Below are positions 54,376 through 63,466 of a stretch of 64,000 nucleotides of DNA, piece after piece. The notes under the pieces are model-generated. The model was not told the DNA's origin. It made no database searches and was given only the letters and a program-made list of their open reading frames with translations. Positions within the stretch are counted from its first letter, which is position 1. Every line of letters begins with the position of its first letter. The position numbers were made by a program, and so were the translations under genes. This DNA comes from Rhodococcus opacus B4 (GTDB lineage: Bacteria; Actinomycetota; Actinomycetes; Mycobacteriales; Mycobacteriaceae): contig NC_012522.1 in the NCBI RefSeq assembly GCF_000010805.1, positions 2,418,001-2,482,000 on the forward strand, written 5' to 3'.

Positions 54376-55466
54376 AGCACGACCACCGAGCGCAGCACCT
54401 CACCGGCATGCATCCGATGGAACGCGTCCTCGACCTCGTCGATCTTGATGCGCTCGGTGACGAACTTCTCCAGCGGCAACCGGCCCTGCCGGTACAGGTC
54501 GACGAGCATCGGGAAGTCACGCTCGGGCAGGCAGTCGCCGTACCACGACGACTTCAACGACCCACCGCGGGAGAAGAAGTCGATGAGCGGCATCTCCAGC
54601 TTCATGTCGGGGGTCGGGACACCCACCAGCACCACGGTGCCGGCCAGGTCGCGGGCATAGAACGCCTGCTTCCACGTCTCCGGGCGGCCGACCGCGTCGA
54701 TCACGACGTCGGCACCGAAACCGCCGGTCAGCTCCTGCACCGCCTCGACCGCGTCGACGTTCCCGCCGTTGACCGTGTGCGTCGCCCCCAGGTCCTTCGC
54801 CCACTCGAGTTTCTTGTCGTCCCGGTCGATCGCGATGATCTTGTTCGCCCCGGCCAGCCGGGCACCCATGATCGCCGCATCTCCGACACCACCGCAGCCG
54901 ATGACGGCCACCGAGTCACCGCGACCGACGTTGCCGGTGTTCACGGCGGCACCGAGACCGGCCATCACCCCGCAGCCCAGCAACCCGACCACCGCAGGGT
55001 CGGCGGACGGATCCACCTTCGTGCACTGCCCCGCATGGACCAAGGTCTTGTCGGCGAACGCCCCGATCCCCAGCGCCGGGGTCAACTCGGTGCCGTCCTC
55101 GAGCGTCATCTTCTGCGCCGCATTGTGGGTGTCGAAACAGTACTGCGGACGACCCCGCTTACAGGCGCGGCACTGCCCGCACACGGCGCGCCAGTTGAGG
55201 ACGACGAAGTCGCCGACGGCAACGGAGGTGACGCCCTCGCCGACACTCTCCACGATCCCGGACGCCTCGTGGCCGAGCAGGAACGGGAACTCGTCGTTGA
55301 TCCCGCCGTCGCGGTAGGTCAGGTCGGTGTGGCACACCCCGCAGGCCGCGATGTCGACGACCACTTCGCCCGGACCGGGATCCGGAATGGTGATGGTCGC
55401 GATCTCCACGGGGGCACCCTTGGATGGGGCGATGACGCCTCGTACCTGCTGCGGCATGGGATTCAT
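54372..55466 (-). CDS. mscR: Mycothiol-dependent formaldehyde dehydrogenase / S-nitrosomycothiol reductase
   Basis: A 364-residue zinc-dependent medium-chain dehydrogenase. Catalytic zinc ligands lie in ACGVCHTDL and LLGHEASG, and the structural zinc has four cysteines in [15 protein letters not shown]. The NAD fold is [20 protein letters not shown] and the substrate region [19 protein letters not shown] is typical of MscR. It oxidises the mycothiol-formaldehyde adduct to S-formylmycothiol with NAD. ATG 55466 is preceded by GAAGGA. A TATATA -10-like element lies about 40 nt upstream. It heads the formaldehyde-to-CO2 operon. Confidence 0.93.
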   Translation of the reverse strand: MNPMPQQVRGVIAPSKGAPVEIATITIPDPGPGEVVVDIAACGVCHTDLTYRDGGINDEFPFLLGHEASGIVESVGEGVTSVAVGDFVVLNWRAVCGQCRACKRGRPQYCFDTHNAAQKMTLEDGTELTPALGIGAFADKTLVHAGQCTKVDPSADPAVVGLLGCGVMAGLGAAVNTGNVGRGDSVAVIGCGGVGDAAIMGARLAGANKIIAIDRDDKKLEWAKDLGATHTVNGGNVDAVEAVQELTGGFGADVVIDAVGRPETWKQAFYARDLAGTVVLVGVPTPDMKLEMPLIDFFSRGGSLKSSWYGDCLPERDFPMLVDLYRQGRLPLEKFVTERIKIDEVEDAFHRMHAGEVLRSVVVL

Positions 55467-55640
55467 TCCTTCGGTCGATCAGTCGGAGCGGGATCGATGC
55501 ATGGCTATATATGCACCTCTCCCGAGACCCTACGTTTCGGATGGGCCCCGGGGGACTGATCGAAGTGAGAGGCCGACCTAGCCGGATTGCGAGCGACTCA
55601 CGGTTGCCCCACGATCCCGCTCCCTGCCGGAATCTCACGG

Positions 55641-55672
55641 TTGACACGGTGCGGTATATACAGGACTATACA
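55641..55672 (+). promoter_or_regulatory. Promoter with direct TATACA repeats before the lyase gene
   Basis: TTGACA (55641-55646) with ACTATA at 55665 makes a -35/-10 pair with 18-nt spacing. TATACA-GGAC-TATACA (55657-55672) is a direct repeat with 10-bp period covering the -10, a probable repressor site. No regulator gene is adjacent. Confidence 0.5.
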
Positions 55673-55713
55673 TCTCGAAGAGTGAGGCACACCACACCGA
55701 TCACGGAGTTCCG

Positions 55714-57207
55714 ATGACCCGGAAAGATCCCCGCCCGACCGAGGAACCGCACCCGCTTCCGGTGCTGCTCGACGGCTCCCAGCTCACGGTCGATCAGCTG
55801 ACGACTCTGGCCAAGGAGCCCGTCGCGGTCGCGCCCGACCCCGCCGCGCTCGACCACGCACGCCGTTCCTGGGAGACCGCGGTGCGGATCGCCGCGCGAC
55901 AGCCCATCTACGGCCGAACCACCGGCGTCGGGGGAAACCGCGACACCTCCGTCTCCGACGGCATCGAACAGGATCTCCGCCTGCTCCGCAGTCACGCGAC
56001 GGGTTCGGGTCCCTCGCTGCCCGACCACGTCGTGCGCGCCGCCATGATCATCCGCGTCAACCAGATCCTCAACGGCGGATCCGGTCTGCACCCCGACATC
56101 GTGACGGCGCTGATCGATGCCGTCGCCGCGGACGAACTGCCCGCCGTGCACGCTCGCGGGGCGATCGGCACCGGCGACCTCAGCGCGTTCTCGGAGATCG
56201 CGCTCGGGCTGATGGGCGACACACCGCTCCGGGACGGCCGGATCGCGCCCCGGTGGACGCCGCACCAGGGTGATGCACTCCCCCTGATCTCGACGAACGC
56301 GATGACCGTCGCGCTCGCCGCAACGGCCACCGACAGCGTGGCGAACTGGCTCGAGCACGCACTGATCGTGGGCGTGCTGTCACTGCTGGCGACGCGCAGT
56401 TCCGTCGAACCGTTCGCGGCACGAGTGCAGGCGGCCCGCAGGCACCTCGGCCAGGAGGAAGTGGCCGGCCGGGTCCGGGAACTTCTCGTAGGCCAGCACG
56501 TACGGGCTGCCCGCGTGCAGGACTCGTACGGGTTCCGCGCCCTCCCCCAGATCCTCGGTGCCACGTGGCAGGCGCTGCAACGGCTGCGGGGAACCCTCGC
56601 GATCGAGATGAACTCGTCGTCCGAGAACCCCCTCATCTCCGTCGAGGACGACGCCGTGTTCCACAACGGGAACTTCCACGGGATGCCCATTGCCCTCGCC
56701 GTGGACGAGGCGAAACTCGCGCTGTCGAGCGCGGCGTTGCTATCGCAGTGCCGGCTGGCCAACCTGTCGGATCCGGCGGTCACCGGCCTGCGGCCGTTCC
56801 TGGCCGACGGTCCGGCAGGCAGCAGCGGCACCATGCTGCTGGAGTACACGACGTCCGCGGCGATCGCGGAGATCCGGATGGCCGCCGCGCCGGGTTCTCT
56901 CGGGCACACGGTCATCTCCCGCGGCACGGAGGACCACGCGAGTTTCGCTTCCCAGGCCGCTACCCAGCTCACCGACATCCTCGCGCAGTCCCGCATCGTC
57001 CTTGCATGCGAACTGATCTCGGCTGCGCGTGCCCTCGGACAGCAGCACCGCGATCTCGACACCGGCACCGAACTCGGCGCGTACCTGCACCGCGCGCGCA
57101 CCTGCCTGGACCCCCGGACGACCGACCGTCCCCTGAGCGACGACCTGAAAGCAGCGGTGAAGTTTCTGGAACAGATGCCGAATCCGGAGAAAGACACAGC
57201 TCGGTAG
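55714..57207 (+). CDS. HAL/PAL-family lyase without canonical MIO triad; candidate ergothionase
   Basis: A 497-residue protein of the aromatic amino acid lyase fold. The catalytic tyrosine loop is present (PIYGRTTGVGGNRDT). SSENPLI, GNFHGMPIALAVDEAKLALS and GLRPFLADGPAGSSGTM align with HutH. The MIO-forming tripeptide does not fit: where HutH has V-G-A-S-G-D-L this protein has AIGTGDLSAF, so Ala-Ser-Gly becomes Gly-Thr-Gly. The operon partner is a quaternary-amine ABC transporter, not urocanase or other hut genes. Ergothionase, an HAL relative that expels trimethylamine from ergothioneine and, as I recall, needs no MIO, fits both facts. Alternatives are a MIO made from Thr, or another betaine of histidine. 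GGAG precedes ATG 55714. Confidence 0.65.
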   Translation: MTRKDPRPTEEPHPLPVLLDGSQLTVDQLTTLAKEPVAVAPDPAALDHARRSWETAVRIAARQPIYGRTTGVGGNRDTSVSDGIEQDLRLLRSHATGSGPSLPDHVVRAAMIIRVNQILNGGSGLHPDIVTALIDAVAADELPAVHARGAIGTGDLSAFSEIALGLMGDTPLRDGRIAPRWTPHQGDALPLISTNAMTVALAATATDSVANWLEHALIVGVLSLLATRSSVEPFAARVQAARRHLGQEEVAGRVRELLVGQHVRAARVQDSYGFRALPQILGATWQALQRLRGTLAIEMNSSSENPLISVEDDAVFHNGNFHGMPIALAVDEAKLALSSAALLSQCRLANLSDPAVTGLRPFLADGPAGSSGTMLLEYTTSAAIAEIRMAAAPGSLGHTVISRGTEDHASFASQAATQLTDILAQSRIVLACELISAARALGQQHRDLDTGTELGAYLHRARTCLDPRTTDRPLSDDLKAAVKFLEQMPNPEKDTAR

Positions 57208-57274
57208 AGCAGTCCCGAACGACACCGAACTTCCGGGCACCTCACTGCCCGGATCACACGAAAGTAGCACGCGG

Positions 57275-58387
57275 ATGATCACATTCGACAAAGTCACCAA
57301 GGCGTACCCGGACGGCACGACAGCGGTGAACGAACTGGACCTCGAGTGCCCGAGCGGCAAGATCACGGCGCTCGTCGGTCCGTCGGGATGCGGCAAGACG
57401 ACCTCGCTCCGCATGATCAACAGGTTGATCGAACCGACCTCCGGAACCATCTCCCTCGACGGTGAATCCACGGCGGACATGGACCCGGCACTGTTGCGCC
57501 GGCGGATCGGGTACGTGATCCAGCACGCCGGACTGTTCCCGCACCGCACGATCGTGGACAACGTCGCGACGATGCCGAAACTGCTGGGGAAGACGAAGAA
57601 GGAGGCACGGATCCGGGCGATGGAGCTGCTCGAGACGGTCGGTCTCGCCGCGCACTTCGCGGACCGGTATCCGTGGCAGCTCTCGGGTGGGCAGCAGCAG
57701 CGAGTCGGGGTCGCGCGCGCTCTGGCCGCGGATCCGGCGTTCATGCTGATGGACGAGCCGTTCAGCGCCGTCGACCCGGTGGTCCGGAGCCAGCTGCAGG
57801 ACGAATTCCTCCGACTCCAGAAGGAGATCGGCAAGACGATCATCATCGTCACCCATGACATCGACGAAGCCCTCAAACTCGGCGACCAGGTGGTCGTGCT
57901 GCGGACCGGCGGAGTCCTGGCGCAGGCAGCCACTCCCCTGGAGTTGCTGACCGAGCCCGCCGACGAGTTCGTCGCCGATTTCGTCGGACGCGATCGCGGC
58001 TACCGGTCGCTGGGTTTCGCGAACCTCGACGGTCGCGTCGAGACGGTCGCCGAACCCGTTGCTCGTCTCGGTGATTCGGCGGGTGAGGCCCTCGCGCGCA
58101 CGTCCGACGACTGGCTTCTCGTCGTCGACCCGGCGAACAAGCCGATCGGGTGGGTGCAGCCCGCGAACGTCGTCGGCAGCATTCGCCCGGACGACCTGAA
58201 CCTCAGCGGCACCGTCGCCGACGCGCACGGGACGATGCGGGCGCTGCTCGACGCCGCCCTGTCCGCGCCCAGCAAGCGGGGTGTGGTCGTCGACCGCGAC
58301 GGGGTGCTCGTGGGCACCGTGACTGCACACGCGGCTGTGGCGGCGATCGAGTCGGCGGATCCTGTGAGCACGGAGGCGGTGGCCTGA
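57275..58387 (+). CDS. Quaternary-amine ABC transporter ATPase (OpuCA/ProV type)
   Basis: A 370-residue ATPase: Walker A GPSGCGKTTS, signature LSGGQQQRVG, Walker B FMLMDEPFSAVDP, switch histidine in IIVTHDIDEAL. A C-terminal pair of CBS-like segments (LLVVDPANKPIGWVQPANV; GVVVDRDGVLVGTVTAHAAV) is typical of OpuCA and regulates transport by ionic strength or ligands. It powers uptake of a betaine-like compound. It is 67 bp after the lyase gene and overlaps the first permease gene by one base (TGATG). Confidence 0.9.
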   Translation: MITFDKVTKAYPDGTTAVNELDLECPSGKITALVGPSGCGKTTSLRMINRLIEPTSGTISLDGESTADMDPALLRRRIGYVIQHAGLFPHRTIVDNVATMPKLLGKTKKEARIRAMELLETVGLAAHFADRYPWQLSGGQQQRVGVARALAADPAFMLMDEPFSAVDPVVRSQLQDEFLRLQKEIGKTIIIVTHDIDEALKLGDQVVVLRTGGVLAQAATPLELLTEPADEFVADFVGRDRGYRSLGFANLDGRVETVAEPVARLGDSAGEALARTSDDWLLVVDPANKPIGWVQPANVVGSIRPDDLNLSGTVADAHGTMRALLDAALSAPSKRGVVVDRDGVLVGTVTAHAAVAAIESADPVSTEAVA

Positions 58388-59037
58388 TGAACGTCGAATG
58401 GCTGGGCCGCCAATCCGACCGCATCGCCGAACTCGTCGGCTGGCACATCCTGCTCTCCCTCGTGCCGATCGTCGTCGGCGTGATCATCGCGTTGCCCATC
58501 GGGTGGCTCGCACACCGCAATCGGCGGATCAACCCGTACGTGGTGGGGACCGCCGGCCTGCTCTACACGATCCCGTCGCTCGCCTTGTTCGTCCTGCTGC
58601 CGCCGATCCTCGGGACGAAGATCCTCGATCCGATGAACATCATCGTCGCCCTGACGATATACACCGTCGCCATGCTGGTTCGCGTCGTCGCCGACGCCCT
58701 CGATTCGGTGCCCCAGGAAACCGTGCTCGCCGCGACGGCGATGGGCTACCGTCCGTATCAGACGCTGCTCAAAGTTCAGCTCCCGGTGGGTGTTCCCGTC
58801 ATCTGCGCGGGACTGCGGGTGGCCGTCGTGTCGAACGTCAGCCTGGTCTCGCTCGCCGCCCTGCTCGGGATCCCGCAGATCGGTTCACTGTTCACCCAGG
58901 GCTTCCAGCTGCGTTTCTACACACCCATCATCGCCGGCATCGCGCTCAGTCTGCTGCTGGCACTGGTTCTCGACCTCCTCATCGTGCTCGCGAACCGGAT
59001 ACTCACCCCGTGGACCCCGAAGGTGGTCACCTCATGA
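58387..59037 (+). CDS. Quaternary-amine ABC transporter permease 1
   Basis: A 216-residue permease of the OpuCB/ProW type with about six helices. The EAA-like loop that contacts the ATPase reads QETVLAATAMGYRPYQTLLK. It starts at ATG 58387 on the stop of the ATPase gene and its own stop overlaps the next permease (ATGA). With the second permease it forms a heterodimeric channel. Confidence 0.88.
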   Translation: MNVEWLGRQSDRIAELVGWHILLSLVPIVVGVIIALPIGWLAHRNRRINPYVVGTAGLLYTIPSLALFVLLPPILGTKILDPMNIIVALTIYTVAMLVRVVADALDSVPQETVLAATAMGYRPYQTLLKVQLPVGVPVICAGLRVAVVSNVSLVSLAALLGIPQIGSLFTQGFQLRFYTPIIAGIALSLLLALVLDLLIVLANRILTPWTPKVVTS

Positions 59038-59783
59038 TCGACTTTCTGCTGGACGGCGCTCATTGGACAGGGCCCGAAGGCATTCCGGCCCTGCTCCTCC
59101 AGCACCTGATCTACACGTTCCTCGCCCTGTTCGCCGCCGCGCTGGTCGCCGTCCCTCTCGGCCTGTACATCGGGCACACGGGGCGCGGGTCCGTCGTCGT
59201 CGCCGGTCTGGCCAACTCGCTGCGCGCCCTCCCCACGATCGGTTTGCTGATCCTGCTGGTGCTCGTCATTGCGCCGTCGTTCTCGAGCAAGCTGGCCTAC
59301 CTGATACCGAGCCTGATCGTGCTGGTGCTGCTGGCCATCCCGCCGATCCTCACCAACACGTACGCGGGCATCCGCTCCGTCGACCCGGCCGCGGTGGACG
59401 CGGCCCGGGGCATGGGGTTCCGGTCGATGCGGATCCTCACCGAGGTCGAGTTGCCCTGCGCGCTGCCCTTGATGCTGTCCGGCGTCCGGAGCGCCGTGCT
59501 GCAGATCGTCTCGACGGCGACCGTCGCCGCCTACATCTCGCTCGGCGGCCTGGGACGACTCCTCATCGACGGCAAGGCGCAGAGCGACTACGCGCAGATG
59601 GCGGCGGGGGCGGTCCTCGTGTCGCTCCTCGCCCTGGCCTTCGATCTCGCGATCGGATTCCTCACGGTGCGGGTCGTCTCGCCCGGACTCACCCGGCGGG
59701 TGCGCAGCAGCACGCGCACCGCTTCCGAAGACCCCGCGGTCGCGGCCCGTCCCGCGTCCGCACCCGAGCCCTCGCTGATCTGA
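59034..59783 (+). CDS. Quaternary-amine ABC transporter permease 2
   Basis: A 249-residue permease of the OpuCD type, six helices, with EAA loop PAAVDAARGMGFRSMRILTE and LPCALPLMLSGVRSAVLQIV. An Ala/Pro/Ser-rich cytosolic tail of about 30 residues follows the last helix. ATG 59034 overlaps the previous stop. It pairs with permease 1. Confidence 0.88.
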   Translation: MIDFLLDGAHWTGPEGIPALLLQHLIYTFLALFAAALVAVPLGLYIGHTGRGSVVVAGLANSLRALPTIGLLILLVLVIAPSFSSKLAYLIPSLIVLVLLAIPPILTNTYAGIRSVDPAAVDAARGMGFRSMRILTEVELPCALPLMLSGVRSAVLQIVSTATVAAYISLGGLGRLLIDGKAQSDYAQMAAGAVLVSLLALAFDLAIGFLTVRVVSPGLTRRVRSSTRTASEDPAVAARPASAPEPSLI

Positions 59784-59794
59784 AGGACATCACC

Positions 59795-60706
59795 ATGATG
59801 AAGGCATTGATCGTCGCGCTGGCAGGCGCCACCCTGGTGTCGTTGACGGCCTGCGGGATCGGCAAGGACCCCCTCGCCGCCGACGGCGGCGGCGGGAGCA
59901 GCGAGGGCGCCATCGTCGTCGGTTCCGCGGACTTCCCCGAGAGCCAGCTGATCGCCACCATCTACGCGGAGGCGTTGCGGGCGAACGGCATCGACGTGAC
60001 GGAGAAGCTGAACATCGGGAGCAGGGAAGTGTATGTCCCGGCGATCCGGGACGGTTCCATCGACCTGCTGCCCGAATACTCGGGTGCGTTGCTGCAGTAT
60101 CTCGACAGCGCCACCACCGCGACGGCGTCGGACGAGGTGACCGAGGAAATAAAGGCGAAGCTCCCCGCCGGGCTCATCGCGCTGGAGCCCTCCCCTGCCG
60201 AGGACAAGGACGTTCTCGCGGTGCGACAGGAGACCGCGGACGAGTACTCGCTCGAGACGATCGAGGACCTCGTGCCCCACGCCGGCGAACTGACCCTCGG
60301 CGGCCCGCCCGAATGGAAGACCCGCGAGAACGGCGTCGCCGGCCTGAAGGACAGGTACGGGCTGACGTTCAAGGAGTTCCTGGCGCTGGACGCCGGCGGA
60401 CCGCTCACCCTCAACGCCCTGCTCAGCGGTCAGATCGAGGTCGCGGACGTGTTCAGCACCGACCCGGCGATGCGTTCGGAGAACCTCGTGGCCCTCGAGG
60501 ACACCAAGCACCTCTTCCTGGCGGAGAACATCACCCCGATCATCAACGAGAACAAGGCCGGCGACGACGTCCGCGCCGTACTGGCGGACGTGTCGGCGGC
60601 GTTGACGACCGAGGATCTCATCGCGATGAACGAGCGGGTGGCCGACCTCGAGGACATGGGCGACATCGCCCGGGAATGGTTGCAGGACAAGGGCCTGGCG
60701 TCCTGA
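59795..60706 (+). CDS. Quaternary-amine-binding lipoprotein (OpuCC type)
   Basis: A 303-residue lipoprotein: lipobox LTAC at about residue 20, then a glycine-rich linker and an OpuAC/EgtU-like binding domain (IVVGSADFPESQLIATIYAE; VYVPAIRDGSIDLLPEYSGA; VADVFSTDPAMRSENLVALE). The E-Y-S-G segment matches the ligand pocket of choline/carnitine/proline-betaine binders. It captures the substrate outside the membrane. Ergothioneine importers of pneumococci (EgtU) belong to this same fold. GAAGGA is 7 nt before ATG 59795. Confidence 0.88.
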   Translation: MMKALIVALAGATLVSLTACGIGKDPLAADGGGGSSEGAIVVGSADFPESQLIATIYAEALRANGIDVTEKLNIGSREVYVPAIRDGSIDLLPEYSGALLQYLDSATTATASDEVTEEIKAKLPAGLIALEPSPAEDKDVLAVRQETADEYSLETIEDLVPHAGELTLGGPPEWKTRENGVAGLKDRYGLTFKEFLALDAGGPLTLNALLSGQIEVADVFSTDPAMRSENLVALEDTKHLFLAENITPIINENKAGDDVRAVLADVSAALTTEDLIAMNERVADLEDMGDIAREWLQDKGLAS

Positions 60707-60735
60707 GCGCCCCGGCGGTCCGACGCAGCCCCGCG

Positions 60736-61875
60736 TCAGCCCAGTGCGTCGAACGTCGCGGTCGCGTACTGTGCGGTGCGGTCGGAGCCGAGTAGTCCCG
60801 GACCCATCTTGTTCATCACGTACGTCATGGTCATCCGGCGTTCGGTGTCGACGACGACCTGCGAACCGCCCCAGCCACCCCAGAAGCAGATCCGCCCCTC
60901 GGGGACGAACGGCACCGACACCGGTGTCGGCAATCCGTAGCCGATGCCGAACCGGATCGGCTGCCCCAGTGCCAGATCCACGCCGTTCGACTGCTCCTCG
61001 AAGATCAGGGAGATGGTGTCCGGCGACAGCAGACGGACGCCGTCGAGTTCGCCGCCGCAGGCCACCACCGACTGGATCCGGGCGAGTGACCGGGCGTTGC
61101 CCTGACCACCGGCGGCGCCGTTCTCCGCCCTGCGCCACGCGTCGGACCAGGACGCGGACGCGTCCGGCCCGGGCCCGGTGAACGTCCTGACGATGACGCT
61201 GGCGGGGTCGAGGGATGCCAGGTCGATCGGCAGCGGAGGCGGCGGAACCACGTTCGACACCCGGCCGAACTGCGACGGGTCCAATCCGATGTGGAAGTCG
61301 GCCCCCAGCGGTCCGGCGATCTCCTCGGCCACGAAACGTCCCAGGGTGCGGCCGTCGACCCGTCGAATGACCTCGCCGATGAGGTGGCCGTAGTTCAGCG
61401 CGTGATATCCGGACGCCGTGCCCGGCTCCCACCACGGAGCCTGGGCGGCAAGTCGTTTCGTCGATTCGGCGAGGTCGAACGTGTCCTCGACCGTGATCGG
61501 CTGATCCCACCCAGACACCCCCGAGGTGTGCGAGAGGAGATGCCGGACCTCGACGCGCTCCTTGCCGGCGGCCGCGAACTCGGGCCAGTACTTCGCGACG
61601 GGCGCGTACACGTCCAGCAGACCGCGGTCGACGAGCATCAGCGCGGCGAGAGCGGTCACCGTCTTGGTGCACGACCACACGTTGGTGAGGGTGTCGCGCC
61701 CCCATTCGGTGGTGTGGTCGGGGTCGGACCATCCGCCCCACATGTCGACCACCGGCTGCCCGTCGAGGGTCACGACGATCGACGCGCCGAGCTCCTCACC
61801 GGAGTCGAGATTGTCCTTCAGCGCATCCTGCAACGCCGCGAAGCGCTGGTCGCACACTCCTCCGAGCTCGGTCAC
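60736..61875 (-). CDS. Family VIII esterase / beta-lactamase-like serine hydrolase
   Basis: A 379-residue class C beta-lactamase-fold hydrolase. The nucleophile motif S-x-x-K is NVWSCTKTV (about residue 68), the tyrosine motif is [14 protein letters not shown], and the end segment [20 protein letters not shown] stands where the KTG triad would be, as in EstB-type esterases. It hydrolyses an ester or amide; the substrate is unknown. GTG 61875 has GAGAGGAA upstream. It converges with the binding-protein gene. Confidence 0.88.
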   Translation of the reverse strand: MTELGGVCDQRFAALQDALKDNLDSGEELGASIVVTLDGQPVVDMWGGWSDPDHTTEWGRDTLTNVWSCTKTVTALAALMLVDRGLLDVYAPVAKYWPEFAAAGKERVEVRHLLSHTSGVSGWDQPITVEDTFDLAESTKRLAAQAPWWEPGTASGYHALNYGHLIGEVIRRVDGRTLGRFVAEEIAGPLGADFHIGLDPSQFGRVSNVVPPPPLPIDLASLDPASVIVRTFTGPGPDASASWSDAWRRAENGAAGGQGNARSLARIQSVVACGGELDGVRLLSPDTISLIFEEQSNGVDLALGQPIRFGIGYGLPTPVSVPFVPEGRICFWGGWGGSQVVVDTERRMTMTYVMNKMGPGLLGSDRTAQYATATFDALG

Positions 61876-61913
61876 CTGCGGTTCCTCTCCACCAGCCGAA
61901 CGTCATATTGATT

Positions 61914-61973
61914 TTGACATCGGATTCAATTGAGACCTCGAGTCTGATCCCATGGCGGTGTGATGTCAATCAC
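61914..61973. promoter_or_regulatory. Dyads upstream of the esterase gene
   Basis: TTGACATC (61914) and GATGTCAA (61962) form a widely spaced inverted repeat. GTGAT-GTCA-ATCAC (61960-61973) is a tighter one. They lie in the 187-bp gap between the esterase start and the end of the enolase-superfamily gene; candidate operators only. Confidence 0.35.
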
Positions 61974-62062
61974 TTGGCTGCTGTCGCGATGTCGGCCGCA
62001 AGATGGCTTGACCCTGCCGAGAACTCAGAGAAGGTGCGATCACGGCGAAGAGCGTCCGCCGC

Positions 62063-63169
62063 CTACGCGAAGGATGCGACCGGCTTGCCGAAGACGCCCT
62101 CGTCGGGAACGACACCGAGACCGGGACCGGTCGGTACCTGAATCCGGCCATTCTCGACCCGGACGGGATTGTCCGAGTCGTAGTGGATGTCCATGTAGGG
62201 CTCGGCGATCCAGACGCCTTCGAGCAGGCGCGGTTGCACGGTGGCGCCGACGTGGGCGCAGGCGGCCGCGATGAGGTCGCCTCCCCAGGAATCGTCACGG
62301 GTGTGGGGCATCGAGCGTGCCTCGCAGAGATCCCGCACAGTCGCGAGGGTGCCGAGTCCGCCCAGTCGCGTGACTTTGAGTCCGAATCCGTCGCATACTC
62401 CCAGGGAGATCGCGCGCAGCACATCGCCCAGGTCTTCGGTGTTCTCATCGAGGTAGACCGCGTGGTGCAGTTGCCCGCGGATCGCGACGATCTCTTCCAT
62501 CGTGTTGCAGGGCTGTTCGAAGACGAACGGAACGTCGGCGCACTCTCGGTCGATCCGGAGAACGTCGCGGGCGTACAGTCCCCGGTTGGCATCGAGGGAG
62601 AGGCGGGTGCACCCGGTCGCTTCCCACACCGTGCGGATGGTCTCGATGTCGATCTCGACGGGGCGTCCGCCCACCTTGAGCTGTAGACGTGGATATCCCT
62701 CGGCGATCTTCTCGGCGGCGATCGCGGCGACGTCGTCCGGTTCCCCGATCGACAACGCATAGTAGGAGTCCACGCTGTCGGTGGTGGCGCCGCCGAGCAT
62801 GTCGCACACCCGGATTCCGTGCGCCTTGCCGATCAGGTCGTGGATCGCGATGTCGATTGCAGCCTTGGCGTAGTTGTGACCGTTGAGGGCCCGGTCCAGC
62901 GTGCGGCGCAGCTCGACCGGGCCGGTCACTGTTCTGCCAATCAGACTGGCCGACATCTGGTTCAGCGCCGCCCGCGCACCCAGGGCATGCTCGGGTGCGT
63001 AGGTCGGGCCCACCGGGCACGTCTCACCCCATCCGGAGATGCCGGTGTCGGACACGATCTGCACGATCGTCGAGTCCATGGCGGTGTAGGACCCTTCGGA
63101 CATTGTGTAGACCTTGTTGCCGGCGAACGGAAGATCCATCTGGTACACGTGAACCTCAGCGATACGCAA
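62063..63169 (-). CDS. Enolase-superfamily enzyme, hydroxyproline-betaine epimerase-like
   Basis: A 368-residue mandelate racemase/muconate lactonising enzyme. Segments [53 protein letters not shown] and [18 protein letters not shown] closely recall HpbD-type 4-hydroxyproline-betaine 2-epimerase. Acid/base lysines are placed in LQLKVGGRP and [10 protein letters not shown]; metal ligands in LDANRG, FEQPCN and LDENTED. It probably racemises a proline betaine or related N-methylated amino acid; cis-3-hydroxyproline dehydratase is the close alternative. TTG 63169 is used as start, with GAAGGAGGG in front. The nearby quaternary-amine transporter fits such a substrate. Confidence 0.75.
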   Translation of the reverse strand: MRIAEVHVYQMDLPFAGNKVYTMSEGSYTAMDSTIVQIVSDTGISGWGETCPVGPTYAPEHALGARAALNQMSASLIGRTVTGPVELRRTLDRALNGHNYAKAAIDIAIHDLIGKAHGIRVCDMLGGATTDSVDSYYALSIGEPDDVAAIAAEKIAEGYPRLQLKVGGRPVEIDIETIRTVWEATGCTRLSLDANRGLYARDVLRIDRECADVPFVFEQPCNTMEEIVAIRGQLHHAVYLDENTEDLGDVLRAISLGVCDGFGLKVTRLGGLGTLATVRDLCEARSMPHTRDDSWGGDLIAAACAHVGATVQPRLLEGVWIAEPYMDIHYDSDNPVRVENGRIQVPTGPGLGVVPDEGVFGKPVASFA

Positions 63170-63222
63170 CGCTGCCCTCCTTCGACTAGACCGATGTGCG
63201 CTGGGGACAGCGCCCCTGCGGT

Positions 63223-63237
63223 GTTCATTTAGTGAAC
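63223..63237. promoter_or_regulatory. 15-bp palindrome upstream of the epimerase-like gene
   Basis: GTTCA-TTTAG-TGAAC, with an extra GTTCA half-site at 63242-63246, 54 nt before the TTG start. The 297-bp gap that holds it is AT-richer than its surroundings and contains no gene. Confidence 0.5.
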
Positions 63238-63411
63238 GAATAGTTCAGTTATGGTGCCAATAGTGCGGCATGAATCACACTCCGTCAAGGCGTCTGGTGT
63301 GTGCACACGGCTGCGCACCTGGGGGCAATTCAATCCTGCATGGACGCCTAACGAGAGGCGACGGGTCGGTGGATCTACGGGGCACCGTCCACTGAGCCGT
63401 ATGCACGTGCA

Positions 63412-63443
63412 TTCATTTTGTGGTCGGTATGTTCAATTTGTGG
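63412..63443. promoter_or_regulatory. Two direct 12-bp repeats before the quinone oxidoreductase gene
   Basis: TTCATTTTGTGG (63412-63423) and TTCAATTTGTGG (63432-63443) differ by one base and are 20 bp apart, two helical turns. A related TTCATTTAGTG lies in the palindrome at 63223. Probable tandem activator or repressor sites. Confidence 0.45.
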
Positions 63444-63466
63444 ATAGACGTGTACAACTGGAGTTC

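Noticed and set aside
55714..57207. Plain histidine ammonia-lyase (hutH) assignment
   Set aside because: The Ala-Ser-Gly triad is missing, no other hut gene is near and the operon partner is a quaternary-amine transporter.
60722..60737. GACGC-N6-GCGTC hairpin between the binding-protein and esterase genes
   Set aside because: The stem is only 5 bp, too weak to claim as a terminator in DNA of this GC content.
59588..61741. 717-codon minus-strand frame across the binding-protein and esterase genes
   Set aside because: It is out of frame with the esterase gene and antisense to the transporter genes. The real esterase frame with its S-x-x-K motif is adjacent.
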